Assembly (NCBI RefSeq): GCF_019511525.1
Contig: NZ_JAEUAT010000024.1
Coordinates: 33,015 to 97,014, forward strand
DNA length: 64,000 nucleotides
Source of the DNA: Rhizobium cauense
GTDB taxonomy: Bacteria > Pseudomonadota > Alphaproteobacteria > Rhizobiales > Rhizobiaceae
Direction: 5' to 3'
Position numbers and translations under genes: made by a program. The notes under the pieces are model-generated. The model was not told where the DNA came from. It saw only the letters and a list, made by a program, of their open reading frames with translations, and made no database searches. Shown here one piece after another: positions 43,935 through 51,438 of this stretch (position 1 is its first letter; the number at the start of each line of letters is the position of its first letter).

Positions 43935-44933
43935 ATGACGGTTAGCGTAAAGATCATGCCAAACTCGCTGAAAGGTCCTCATGTCGTGGTGCTCGCCTAT
44001 GACGGGCTCTGCACGTTTGAATTCGGCATCGCCTATGAAGTCTTCGGGCTGTCGCGCCCAGAGATGGGGGAGTGCTGGTATGGCTACTCGGTGTGCGGCA
44101 TCGAGCCGGGACCGCTCGAGGCCGCGGGCGGCCTCACTGTTTCCGTCGATCACGGGCTCGATGTGCTTGCCGAGGCGGATCTGATCGTCGTGCCGGGCTG
44201 GCGGTCGATCGATGCCGAGGTTCCGCGTGCCCTGATCGATGCGCTGTGCGCGGCCCATCAGCGCGGCGCGCGGATCATGTCGCTATGCTCCGGCGTTGCT
44301 GTTCTTGCTGCAACCGGGCTTCTTCGCAATCGCCGCGCCACCACGCATTGGCGATATGTCGCGTCGATCTCCAAGCGCTATCCCAGCATCAAATTCGATG
44401 CCGATGTGCTCTACATGGACGAGGGCAGCCTCCTGACGGCAGCGGGCAGCGCTGCCGGTATCGATCTCTGCCTGCATGTGGTCCGTGGCGACTTTGGTGC
44501 TGAGGCTGCCAACAGCGTGGCGCGACGGCTGGTTCTGCCGCCGCATCGCGAAGGCGGACAGGCTCAGTTCATCCATACACCGGTGCTACAGGAACGCGAG
44601 GGCATCCGGCTTGGGCCGCTGATCGACTGGATGCGGCAGCGGCTGGATGAGGAACAGCCGATCAGCCTGCTTGCCGCGAAAGCGGGAATGAGCCAGCGGA
44701 CGTTTCAACGCCGGTTCGAAAGCACCACGGGGCAAAGTGTCGGCGAATGGCTGCTGGGGGAAAGGCTGCGGCACGCGCGCGAACTTCTGGAAAGGACAAG
44801 CAGCTTATCTCTCGACGATATCGCCGCTGCCAGCGGGTTCGGAACACTGGCGACGATGCGACATCATTTTCGCAAGAGGTTGGGGACGAGCCCCGGGGCG
44901 TATCGGAAGATGTTTGCGGGTAGCGGCGCCTAA
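43935..44933 (+). CDS. ftrA: AraC-family regulator with DJ-1/PfpI-like domain (FtrA)
   Basis: A 332-residue GlxA-type regulator. The N-terminal DJ-1/PfpI-like amidotransferase fold contains VVVLAYDGLCTFEFGIAYEV, a nucleophile-elbow-like IMSLCSGVAVLAATGLL and the THWRYV element. The C-terminal AraC domain has two HTHs (ISLLAAKAGMSQRTFQRRFE and LSLDDIAAASGFGTLATMRH). The FEFGI and RPEMG context matches FtrA. The start is uncertain: 43935 and 43956 are both ATG, with weak ribosome-binding sites. The divergent rhodanese is the likely target. Confidence 0.85.
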   Translation: MTVSVKIMPNSLKGPHVVVLAYDGLCTFEFGIAYEVFGLSRPEMGECWYGYSVCGIEPGPLEAAGGLTVSVDHGLDVLAEADLIVVPGWRSIDAEVPRALIDALCAAHQRGARIMSLCSGVAVLAATGLLRNRRATTHWRYVASISKRYPSIKFDADVLYMDEGSLLTAAGSAAGIDLCLHVVRGDFGAEAANSVARRLVLPPHREGGQAQFIHTPVLQEREGIRLGPLIDWMRQRLDEEQPISLLAAKAGMSQRTFQRRFESTTGQSVGEWLLGERLRHARELLERTSSLSLDDIAAASGFGTLATMRHHFRKRLGTSPGAYRKMFAGSGA

Positions 44934-44939
44934 TTGGAA

Positions 44940-44967
44940 GCAAGCGCACGGCTTGCCGCGCGCTTGC
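44940..44967 (+). terminator. Hairpin after ftrA
   Basis: GCAAGCGC and GCGCTTGC form an 8-bp stem with a 12-nt loop directly after the ftrA stop. There is no U-tract. It may terminate ftrA or the opposing pseudogene transcript. Confidence 0.45.
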
Positions 44968-44984
44968 GATGTAGGTCAATCGCG

Positions 44985-45224
44985 CTCCCAAAAAGTAGTG
45001 ATGGCGATGGATGCCGTCATAGCGCCCGGATTTCAGGCAGCAATTCTTGAAAGCGGCTCCGTGAACCACACGGGCAGGGATCATTGCGGCCAAGCTTCTC
45101 GATCAGCTCGATATCGCCATGAACAAACTGTTGGCCGGTTTTGACATGCGTTTCCGACGGATAGGATTTACGTCGTTTCGACGTGACCTCAAAAGCTGAA
45201 GTCGGTGAGGTGTTTGCGAGCCAT
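44985..45224 (-). pseudogene. SEC-C motif zinc-binding protein with two single-base frameshifts
   Basis: On the minus strand, AGAGGAGGCAGCC precedes an ATG at 45224 (MARKHLTDFSF). The frame breaks at a T4 run (45191-45194). Removing one T continues through EVTSKRRKSYPSETHVKTG and DIELIEKLGRNDPCPCGS. A second break near 45062 interrupts the SEC-C motif; removing one base restores GSGAAFKNCCLKSGRYDG. The composite NDPCPCGSG.xxFKNCC is a textbook SEC-C zinc ligand set. After the second shift no stop follows at the expected end, so the 3' limit is approximate. It lies downstream of preA on the same strand. Either it is a decayed gene or the window contains base errors there. Confidence 0.7.
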
Positions 45225-45292
45225 GGCTGCCTCCTCTGGAAAGAGAGCTGCGACAGTGCAGTGAGGCATCGATATCACAAGGTCCGCCAAAG

Positions 45293-45327
45293 GCAACGCC
45301 GCGAGAGAAACTCGTCCGCGGCGTTGC
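45293..45327 (-). terminator. Hairpin after preA
   Basis: A perfect 11-bp stem (GCAACGCCGCG / CGCGGCGTTGC) with a 13-nt loop starts 7 nt past the preA stop. The U-tract is weak (CCTTTGG on the minus strand), so termination efficiency is uncertain. Confidence 0.6.
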
Positions 45328-45334
45328 TGAACAC

Positions 45335-46648
45335 TTACTCAGCGGCCTGCCGCGCCATGGGGTTGTTCGGATGGCTCGTCCAGTTTGCGTAGTTCGGATC
45401 GACGATCTTACCGGTGCGCTTGTCGAGATCACCGACGGGGAGTTGCTCCATGGTGATGCAATTCTCGACCGGACAGACATTGACGCAGAGATTGCAGCCG
45501 ACGCATTCCTCTTCCATCACCTCGAAGTGCCTGACGCCATTGACGAACTGGGTGATCGCCTGGTGCGAGGTGTCCTCGCAGGCGATGTGACAGCGGCCGC
45601 ACTTGATGCAGGCATCCTGATCGATCTTCGCCTTGGCGATGTAGTTGAGATTGAGGTACTGCCAGTCGGAAACATTCGGCACGGCGCGACCGGTGATGTC
45701 GTCGAGGTTGCGGTGGCCCTTGGCGTCCATCCAGTCGGAGAGGCCCGTAATCATCTCCTGGACGATCTTGAAGCCGTAGGTCATCGCTGCCGTGCAGACC
45801 TGCACGTTGCCGGCGCCAAGCGCCAGGAACTCGGCTGCATCCCGCCAGGTCGTGACGCCGCCGATACCTGATATCGGCAGGCCATAGGTTTCCGGATCGC
45901 GAGCGATCTCGGCGACCATGTTGAGCGCGATCGGCTTCACCGCCGGTCCGCAGTAGCCACCGTGGCTGCCGCGTCCGTCGATCGACGGCTCGGGAGAGAA
46001 GGTGTCGAGATTGACCGAGGTGATCGAGTTGATCGTATTGATCAGCGACACGGCATCGGTGCCGCCGGCCTTGGCCGCGCGCGCCGGTTTGCGGATATCG
46101 GTGATATTTGGCGTCAGCTTGGTGATGACGGGCATGCGCGTGTATTGCTTGCACCAGCGCACGACCATTTCGATGTATTCCGGCACCTGTCCGACCGCGG
46201 AGCCCATGCCGCGTTCCGACATGCCGTGCGGACAGCCGAAGTTGAGCTCGATGCCGTCGGCGCCGGTTTCCTCGACGAGCGGCAGGATCGCCTTCCACGC
46301 ATTCTCCTCGCAGGGAACCATGATCGAGGCGATCAGGGCGCGATCCGGCCAGTTCATCTTCACCTGCTTCATTTCGCGCAGGTTGGTGTAGAGGTCACGG
46401 TCTGTGATGAGCTCGATGTTGTTCAGACCGAGCAGACGTCGGTCGGCGCCCCAGATCGCGCCGTAGCGCGGGCCGTTGACGTTGACGACAGGCGGGCCTT
46501 CTTCGCCGAGTGTTTTCCAGACGACGCCGCCCCAGCCTGCCTTGAAGGCGCGCTCGACGTTGTAGGCCTTGTCCGTCGGCGGTGCGGAAGCCAGCCAGAA
46601 CGGGTTGGGCGACTTGATGCCGACGAAATTATTGCGGAGATCAGCCAT
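45335..46648 (-). CDS. preA: NAD-dependent dihydropyrimidine dehydrogenase, catalytic subunit PreA
   Basis: A 437-residue subunit. The FMN-binding TIM-barrel domain shows NPFWLASAPPTDKAYNVERA, ELNFGCPHGMSERGMGSAVG (with the active-site Cys region) and ISGIGGVTTWRDAAEFLALG. Two C-terminal [4Fe-4S] ferredoxin motifs follow: CIKCGRCHIACEDTSHQAI and CVGCNLCVNVCPVENCI. With PreT it reduces uracil and thymine to the 5,6-dihydro forms, the first step of reductive degradation. It lies 15 nt after preT. Confidence 0.95.
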   Translation of the reverse strand: MADLRNNFVGIKSPNPFWLASAPPTDKAYNVERAFKAGWGGVVWKTLGEEGPPVVNVNGPRYGAIWGADRRLLGLNNIELITDRDLYTNLREMKQVKMNWPDRALIASIMVPCEENAWKAILPLVEETGADGIELNFGCPHGMSERGMGSAVGQVPEYIEMVVRWCKQYTRMPVITKLTPNITDIRKPARAAKAGGTDAVSLINTINSITSVNLDTFSPEPSIDGRGSHGGYCGPAVKPIALNMVAEIARDPETYGLPISGIGGVTTWRDAAEFLALGAGNVQVCTAAMTYGFKIVQEMITGLSDWMDAKGHRNLDDITGRAVPNVSDWQYLNLNYIAKAKIDQDACIKCGRCHIACEDTSHQAITQFVNGVRHFEVMEEECVGCNLCVNVCPVENCITMEQLPVGDLDKRTGKIVDPNYANWTSHPNNPMARQAAE

Positions 46649-46663
46649 TGTTCATTCTCCCCT

Positions 46664-48025
46664 TCACGCGACGGCAACGGCCGGCTGCGCGCCGGCAGCA
46701 AGCATACGGTTGATGGATTCAGCGGCATCGCGACCCTGGGCGACCGCCGAGACGGTCAGGTCGTCACCACCGAAGACGCAGTCGCCGCCGGCCCAGACGC
46801 CATCAAGCGAGGTCTTGCCATCGGCATCGATGGCGATGCGGCCGGATTCCATGCGCAGCGCGCCGAGGCCCGACGCGTCGAAAGTCTGGCCGATCGCCTT
46901 GAAGATCTGATCAGCGGCAATGACGCCGGTCTCACCCGTCGTCGACAAACGGCCATCGACAAGCTTGGTATATTCCACCTCGATCGCGGCGACCTTGCCG
47001 TCCTGTGCAAGAATCGACTTCGGCGCCAGCCAATGGCGGATGATGACGCCCTTGGAGGTGGCGAGATCCTGTTCGAATTCCGAGGCGTTCATATGCTCCT
47101 TGCCGCGGCGATAACAGATTGTCACCTCCTCGGCGCCGAGGAGCTTTGCCTGCACGGCGGCATCGATTGCCGTCATGCCGCCGCCGAGTACGACGACGCG
47201 GCGGCCGATGGCAACTTCACCCTTATCGGTGGCCTGACGCAGACCTGCGATGAAGTCGACCGCATCATCGACGCCGGGCAGGCTTTCGCCTTCGACACGA
47301 AGTGCATTGACACCTGATAGGCCGATGCCGAGGAAGACGGCGTCATACTGCGACTGCAGATCGGCGAGCGAGAAGTCGCGGCCGAGCAGCTGATCGTGAA
47401 GGACTTCGATGCCGCCGATCGAGAGGACGTAGTCGACTTCCTTCTGCGCGAAGTCGTCGACGGCCTTGTACGTGGCGATGCCGTATTCGTTGAGGCCGCC
47501 GGATTTTGCCTTGCCGTCGTAGATGACAACGTCATGGCCCTTTACGGCTAGGCGGTGAGCAGCGGCAAGTCCTGCAGGACCGGCGCCGACCACGGCGATC
47601 TTCTTTCCAGATGAGGCCGCGCGGCTATAGAACTGCTTGTCTGCCTGCATGGCCGTATCAGTGGCGTAGCGCTGAAGGCGGCCGATTTCGACAGGGCGTT
47701 CCTCTGCCGTGTTGCGCACGCAGGCCTGCTCGCACAGGTCTTCGGTGGGACAGACGCGAGCGCACATTCCACCCAGAATATTCTGGTCGAAGATCGTCTT
47801 TGCCGATCCGATCGGATTTCCGGTGGCGATCTGCCGGATAAAGAGTGGAATGTCGATGGAGGTGGGACAGGCCGTCATGCACGGCGCGTCGTAGCAGAAA
47901 TAACAGCGGTCGGCCGCGACCAGCGCCTCGTGCTTGTCGAGGCGCGGATGAAGATCGGAGAAGTTCGACTCGTACTCGGCGGGCGAAAGCCGGCCAGCAC
48001 GAATCCCAGTTCCCAGTCGTTCCAT
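46664..48025 (-). CDS. preT: NAD-dependent dihydropyrimidine dehydrogenase, FAD subunit PreT
   Basis: A 453-residue flavoprotein related to the GltB small subunit. The N-terminal domain has two Fe-S cysteine clusters (CYFCYDAPCMTACPTSIDIP and GGMCARVCPTEDLCEQAC). Two Rossmann motifs follow: AVVGAGPAGLAAAHRLA for FAD and VVVLGGGMTAIDAA for NAD(H). The C-terminal FAD-binding GVWAGGDCVFGGDDLTV is intact. It passes electrons from NADH to PreA. GAGGGAACTTCA precedes the ATG. A RutR-like site lies 61-76 bp upstream of the start. Confidence 0.94.
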   Translation of the reverse strand: MERLGTGIRAGRLSPAEYESNFSDLHPRLDKHEALVAADRCYFCYDAPCMTACPTSIDIPLFIRQIATGNPIGSAKTIFDQNILGGMCARVCPTEDLCEQACVRNTAEERPVEIGRLQRYATDTAMQADKQFYSRAASSGKKIAVVGAGPAGLAAAHRLAVKGHDVVIYDGKAKSGGLNEYGIATYKAVDDFAQKEVDYVLSIGGIEVLHDQLLGRDFSLADLQSQYDAVFLGIGLSGVNALRVEGESLPGVDDAVDFIAGLRQATDKGEVAIGRRVVVLGGGMTAIDAAVQAKLLGAEEVTICYRRGKEHMNASEFEQDLATSKGVIIRHWLAPKSILAQDGKVAAIEVEYTKLVDGRLSTTGETGVIAADQIFKAIGQTFDASGLGALRMESGRIAIDADGKTSLDGVWAGGDCVFGGDDLTVSAVAQGRDAAESINRMLAAGAQPAVAVA

Positions 48026-48085
48026 TGAAGTTCCCTCATTATTGGTAAACGGCTAGTGAGGGAAAGCGTAACTCAGCTTCAAAAA

Positions 48086-48101
48086 TTTATCAAACGGTAA
48101 A
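48086..48101. promoter_or_regulatory. RutR-like operator upstream of preTA
   Basis: TTTATCAAACGGTAAA, read on the minus strand as TTTACCGTTTGATAAA, matches 12 of 16 positions of the RutR consensus TTGACCATTTGGTCAA as I recall it, and shares the GGTAAA half with the site at 38273-38288. A further isolated ATTGGTAAAC half-site is at 48041-48050. This links preTA to the same regulator. Confidence 0.6.
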
Positions 48102-48233
48102 ATTTTTGATCGCTTTATCAGTTATCTGTATGTTTCTAAAACGATATTTCTATCGAGGCCGCATCGTGCCGTTCAAAGAGCGAACCCGCAAAATAAAAGA
48201 GTGAAAAAATCGACATTTTATCGTCGATGCAAG

Positions 48234-48258
48234 GGAACCATTCGGATACTTGCCCGTT
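48234..48258 (+). promoter_or_regulatory. EcfG-type promoter driving a candidate small RNA
   Basis: GGAAC (48234-48238), 16 nt, then CGTT (48255-48258): an exact match to the alphaproteobacterial EcfG consensus. No protein-coding start follows; the sequence downstream is the structured RNA at 48265-48392. Confidence 0.75.
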
Positions 48259-48264
48259 ACTGCG

Positions 48265-48392
48265 GTATCCGAACGATGACCGCATCGACCCAACATGCGC
48301 GCCCCCAACCCATCGTTCGGATCTACTCACGGTCCCCTCCCGGTGAGTGAAAGAACAGCCGGTGCGCCGCCCTCGCACTGGCTGTTCTTCGT
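48265..48392 (+). ncRNA. Candidate general-stress small RNA with C-rich loops (GsrN-like in concept)
   Basis: Downstream of the EcfG promoter three stems can be read. A perfect 12-bp stem (ATCCGAACGATG 48267-48278 with CATCGTTCGGAT 48311-48322) encloses a small 5-bp hairpin and a single-stranded CGCCCCCAACC. A second hairpin (ACTCAC 48325-48330 with GTGAGT 48343-48348) exposes UCCCCUCCC, complementary to Shine-Dalgarno-like GGAGGGG. A third stem (AAGAACAGCC with GGCTGTTCTT, 48351-48389) with an inner GTGCG/CGCAC pairing acts as terminator, followed by TCGTTT. The transcript would be about 125 nt. EcfG control plus C-rich loops recalls Caulobacter GsrN, but homology is not shown. Confidence 0.6.
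48351..48389 (+). terminator. Terminator of the candidate small RNA
   Basis: A 10-bp stem (AAGAACAGCC / GGCTGTTCTT), extended by an inner GTGCG/CGCAC pairing, is followed by CGTTT. It is also positioned just past the stop of the HWE kinase on the other strand (48393) and may serve both directions. Confidence 0.7.
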
Positions 48393-49427
48393 TTAGCGCA
48401 TGGCGGCTCGCTGTGGGGGGCTCCGGAGGATCTCGAATTCGGCGTCGGGAATGGTCAGGTGATACTCGATCCGGCCAGGTATCAGTGTGAGCTCGGCATT
48501 GCCGCTGACGGAGGTGGGCACGACGCGTTCGAGAACCGTCCTGCCAAAACTATTCTCGCTAAATTCGTGAACTTCTGTAGGATCACAGAGCGTCTCAGCC
48601 CATGAGACCTCGATTGCCTTTCGTCCTGCCGATACCACTTCACGGCAATTCAGGCTGACTGCCGGCGTGCTGCCGGCGATTGCACCATAAGACGCCGAGT
48701 TGACGATCAACTCGTGCAGTGCCAAGCCAACGTGCACGGCGGCGTTGGGAGTGAGGTGGACGTTTGTTCCGGAGATCGGCAGCGGTCCTGCCGTTTCGGG
48801 CCAGTAGGGTGCAAACTGCTTTTCGGCAAGATCGAACAGGAACGCGCCGCGCCAACTGGAATCGGTGATCAGATCCTGAGAATTCGACAGCGATTGCAGT
48901 CGCCCACGGAACTTCACGAGGAAGCCCTCCAGGGTGAGGGTGTTGCGAGCCGTCTGCGTGGCGATGCCCTGGATGATGGCCAGGAGGTTCTTCGAACGGT
49001 GCGACAGCTCGCGAAGCAGTGATTTCAGGACTTTCTCGCGATGCCGCGTTTCGGTCACCTCGGAGATCACGGAAAGAATACCGGCGGTATGATCGGCGCC
49101 GACACGCTCGATCTTCAGTTCGAACGTGCGCATTTCTCCGTCGATCGAAATTTCGATCTCGGTGGTTGTCGGTTTGCCAGTCTCAAGCACCTGCTGTTTC
49201 AGCTTCTGCAGATTGCCGCCATGCGTGGCGCCAAAAAGATCGGCATCGCTGCCGCCCGGCGCCGCAAGCGGCTGAAAATGCGGAGGAAGGTTTTCAGCGT
49301 AAATGAGGGAGAGATCAGGATCCTGGTAGATGACGGAGATTCCGGCACTTGCGACCGCACGTTCCAGCAGCACCGCTCTGCCATCCAGCGCGGAGAGCAT
49401 GCCGGGCAGTGGTCCGTTCCTAATCAC
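48393..49427 (-). CDS. HWE-family sensor histidine kinase of the general stress locus
   Basis: A 344-residue cytosolic kinase without membrane segments. Residues about 15-130 resemble a PAS domain (VIYQDPDLSLIYAENLPPHF). The HisKA_2/HWE region is LLRELSHRSKNLLAIIQGIA with His143. The ATPase domain includes LHELIVNSASYGAI (N box) and later ENSFGRTVLERVVP. Kinases of this class phosphorylate PhyR, and the location next to phyR supports that role. It has its own EcfG-type promoter at 49558-49582. The start is GTG 49427; an ATG at 49400 is the alternative. Confidence 0.87.
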   Translation of the reverse strand: MIRNGPLPGMLSALDGRAVLLERAVASAGISVIYQDPDLSLIYAENLPPHFQPLAAPGGSDADLFGATHGGNLQKLKQQVLETGKPTTTEIEISIDGEMRTFELKIERVGADHTAGILSVISEVTETRHREKVLKSLLRELSHRSKNLLAIIQGIATQTARNTLTLEGFLVKFRGRLQSLSNSQDLITDSSWRGAFLFDLAEKQFAPYWPETAGPLPISGTNVHLTPNAAVHVGLALHELIVNSASYGAIAGSTPAVSLNCREVVSAGRKAIEVSWAETLCDPTEVHEFSENSFGRTVLERVVPTSVSGNAELTLIPGRIEYHLTIPDAEFEILRSPPQRAAMR

Positions 49428-49557
49428 CTAGTCGCCTTTCCCATTTGATCCTGTTTCCGCCGACGGTGAGACAGGTGCCCATTGAGAGGGGAAGCTCATC
49501 CTAGAAGAAAGCGTTGAATAAGGCCTTAAGGGCCGGAAAGCGTCCCAGATTGTCCGG

Positions 49558-49582
49558 AACGCTTTGCCGCTCCCTTTGTTCC
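49558..49582 (-). promoter_or_regulatory. EcfG-type promoter of the HWE kinase gene
   Basis: Read on the minus strand: GGAAC, 16 nt, CGTT (followed by CC). It lies between phyR and the kinase gene, about 130 bp upstream of the kinase start, and would create positive feedback in the stress response. Confidence 0.7.
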
Positions 49583-49589
49583 TGATTCT

Positions 49590-50384
49590 TTAGGCCGCCG
49601 CCTTCGTGGACTCGTTGAAGAAAAGGGCTTGGCTGATCAACGCCTTGACCATGTCCGGATTGAACGGCTTCGTGACGAGGAAGGTCGGCTCCGGCCGTTC
49701 ACCGGTCAGCAGTCGCTCCGGGAAGGCGGTGATGAAGATCACCGGTACGCTCGCTGTCTTGAGAATATCGTTAACCGCGTCGATGCCGGAGCTGCCATCG
49801 GCAAGCTGGATGTCTGCCAGAACCATGCCGGGTCGGGTCTTGTTATACAGCGCCACCGCTTCGGCATGTGTACGGGCGATCCCCGTAACGCGGTGGCCGA
49901 GACTTTCCACCATCTGCTCGATGTCCATCGCGATGAGCGGTTCATCTTCGATGATCATGATGTCGGTGGCCACCTGGCGAGAAATCTCGCGTGAAGCATT
50001 GTCGAGCAGGTTAACGACTTCGTCTTGCTCTACGCCAAGAATGTGGGCAATCTCGCCAACTCGGAAGTTCTCGACGGAAGCGAGGATGAAAGCTTGGCGA
50101 GCACGCGGAGAAACCTTGGCAAGGTTCAGCGTCGCACGCTGTTCCCACGCATATGGCGACGCGGGCTCGGGAATCTGAACGGTGGCGGAACCAAACAACG
50201 TCGTGAAAAGTTTGTAGAGTGCGACGCGGTCATCCGCCGTATCAGGAAAAATGGATATGTCCGTAATGATCGCTTCGAGTACGGCGGCGACATATGCATC
50301 GCCGGAAGTTTGCGTACCCGTAAGCGCACGGGAATAACGACGCAGATAAGGAAGGTGCGGCGCAATTCGAGCAGAAAGTGTCAT
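49590..50384 (-). CDS. phyR: General stress response regulator PhyR (sigma-like domain plus receiver)
   Basis: A 264-residue anti-anti-sigma factor. Residues 1-135 form a sigma-factor-like domain (PYLRRYSRALTGTQTSGDAY; VSPRARQAFILASVENFRVG; IAHILGVEQDEVVNLLDNAS) lacking DNA-binding competence. Residues about 140-262 are a receiver with DIMIIEDEPLIAMD, Asp191 in VLADIQLADGSSGID, and the Lys in LVTKPFNPDMV. When phosphorylated it binds NepR and frees EcfG. It is divergent from nepR-ecfG, the standard arrangement. Confidence 0.96.
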   Translation of the reverse strand: MTLSARIAPHLPYLRRYSRALTGTQTSGDAYVAAVLEAIITDISIFPDTADDRVALYKLFTTLFGSATVQIPEPASPYAWEQRATLNLAKVSPRARQAFILASVENFRVGEIAHILGVEQDEVVNLLDNASREISRQVATDIMIIEDEPLIAMDIEQMVESLGHRVTGIARTHAEAVALYNKTRPGMVLADIQLADGSSGIDAVNDILKTASVPVIFITAFPERLLTGERPEPTFLVTKPFNPDMVKALISQALFFNESTKAAA

Positions 50385-50428
50385 TTATAGCTCCCACTGT
50401 AGCCGGTAAGCGGCCTCAATGGCGATTA

Positions 50429-50455
50429 GAACGCGACGGACAGTAAAAATGTTCC
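50429..50455 (-). promoter_or_regulatory. EcfG-type promoter of phyR
   Basis: On the minus strand GGAAC (50451-50455), 17 nt, CGTT (50430-50433, followed by C). It is 45 bp upstream of the phyR start, consistent with EcfG autoregulation of its own pathway. Confidence 0.75.
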
Positions 50456-50464
50456 TGAGGAGGA

Positions 50465-50489
50465 GGAACTTTTTTTTATTAGCAACATT
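50465..50489 (+). promoter_or_regulatory. EcfG-like promoter of nepR-ecfG
   Basis: GGAAC (50465-50469), 16 nt, CATT (50486-50489), one base from the CGTT consensus. It lies 10 bp from the divergent phyR promoter. The spacer is a T8 run, which would give a 5' leader of about 105 nt before nepR. Confidence 0.5.
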
Positions 50490-50600
50490 ATCTTGCCTAC
50501 AAACGGAGGGCTCATCGTACTTGGTTCACGATACGAGACGATCGCTGATGATCAAGCGATGGGTAGAACGGGCGGCCAACAAATTAGAAGTGACGATTTA

Positions 50601-50804
50601 ATGACGACACGGAAGAACGAAAAAGATCGGCAGCGGTTGGAGATGCGTGCAAGCGATATCCTTGACCCAAACAGCCAGATCGGGGTGAAGTTGCGATCGC
50701 TTTATGCTGCCGTGCAGGAAGAAGCGATTCCGGATCGCTTTCTCGATTTGCTCGAGAAGCTTGACCAGGCGGAGCTCGTCGCTTCGGCCAAGACTGTCAA
50801 GTAA
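50601..50804 (+). CDS. nepR: Anti-sigma factor NepR
   Basis: A 67-residue NepR. The family core is IGVKLRSLYAAVQEEAIPDR followed by FLDLLEKLDQAEL, the two helices that clamp EcfG or phospho-PhyR. I chose the ATG at 50601, giving the usual length; a longer reading from 50493 adds residues without conservation. It is followed after 9 nt by ecfG with AAGGTGGCGAA as ribosome-binding site. Confidence 0.93.
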   Translation: MTTRKNEKDRQRLEMRASDILDPNSQIGVKLRSLYAAVQEEAIPDRFLDLLEKLDQAELVASAKTVK

Positions 50805-50813
50805 GGTGGCGAA

Positions 50814-51368
50814 ATGGAAAAACAGCAACCAAGCTTCAAGCGCGAGCTCCTTGCGTCCTTGCCGAGCCTTCGAGCCTTTGCCATTTCGCTGATTGGCCGT
50901 CACGATCGGGCCGATGATCTTGTCCAGGATACCATCATGAAGGCCTGGGCAAAGCAGGATCATTTCGAGATGGGCACCAATATGAAGGCCTGGCTCTTCA
51001 CGATCCTGCGCAATGAGCTTTACAGCCAGATGCGCAAAAGCGGACGGGAGATCCAGGACAGCGATGGCCTGTTTACCGAGTCAATGGCGATGCATCCGTC
51101 TCAGTACGGCGCCCTCGATCTTCAGGACTTCAAGAAGGCGCTGGACCAGTTGCCGCCTGATCAACGTGAAGCGATCATCTTGGTCGGTGCTTCGGGCTTT
51201 TCCTATGAGGAAGCTGCGGAAATCTGCGGATGCGCCGTCGGCACGATCAAAAGCCGCGTCAACCGCGCCCGCCAACGGCTGCAGGAGTTGCTGCAGATCA
51301 CCGGCGAAGCCGATTTCGGGCCTGATGCGACATCGTCGCCGCTGACGTCGAAGGCTTTCGCCTTCTGA
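50814..51368 (+). CDS. ecfG: ECF sigma factor EcfG (general stress)
   Basis: A 184-residue ECF15-type sigma factor. Region 2 contains FAISLIGRHDRADDLVQDTI and KAWLFTILRNELYSQMRKSG; region 4 contains LPPDQREAIILVGASGFSYE and CGCAVGTIKSRVNRARQRL. It directs RNA polymerase to GGAAC...CGTT promoters, several of which are visible in this window. It is coupled to nepR and followed by a bidirectional terminator. Confidence 0.95.
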   Translation: MEKQQPSFKRELLASLPSLRAFAISLIGRHDRADDLVQDTIMKAWAKQDHFEMGTNMKAWLFTILRNELYSQMRKSGREIQDSDGLFTESMAMHPSQYGALDLQDFKKALDQLPPDQREAIILVGASGFSYEEAAEICGCAVGTIKSRVNRARQRLQELLQITGEADFGPDATSSPLTSKAFAF

Positions 51369-51392
51369 CAAAGCCACACGTCGCCAAAATAA

Positions 51393-51417
51393 AAAGCCGG
51401 CCGCAACGGCCGGCTTT
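51393..51417. terminator. Bidirectional terminator between ecfG and the holin-like gene
   Basis: A perfect 11-bp stem (AAAGCCGGCCG / CGGCCGGCTTT) with a CAA loop lies between convergent genes. The minus strand continues TTTTTATTTTGG, a good U-tract; the plus strand has only TTTGCC. Confidence 0.88.
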
Positions 51418-51438
51418 GCCATTTCTGGAATGTTCAAC

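Noticed and set aside
48136..48378. 80-codon minus-strand open frame in the preT-kinase gap
   Set aside because: Low-quality composition, no ribosome-binding site, and it overlaps the RNA stems and EcfG promoter on the other strand.
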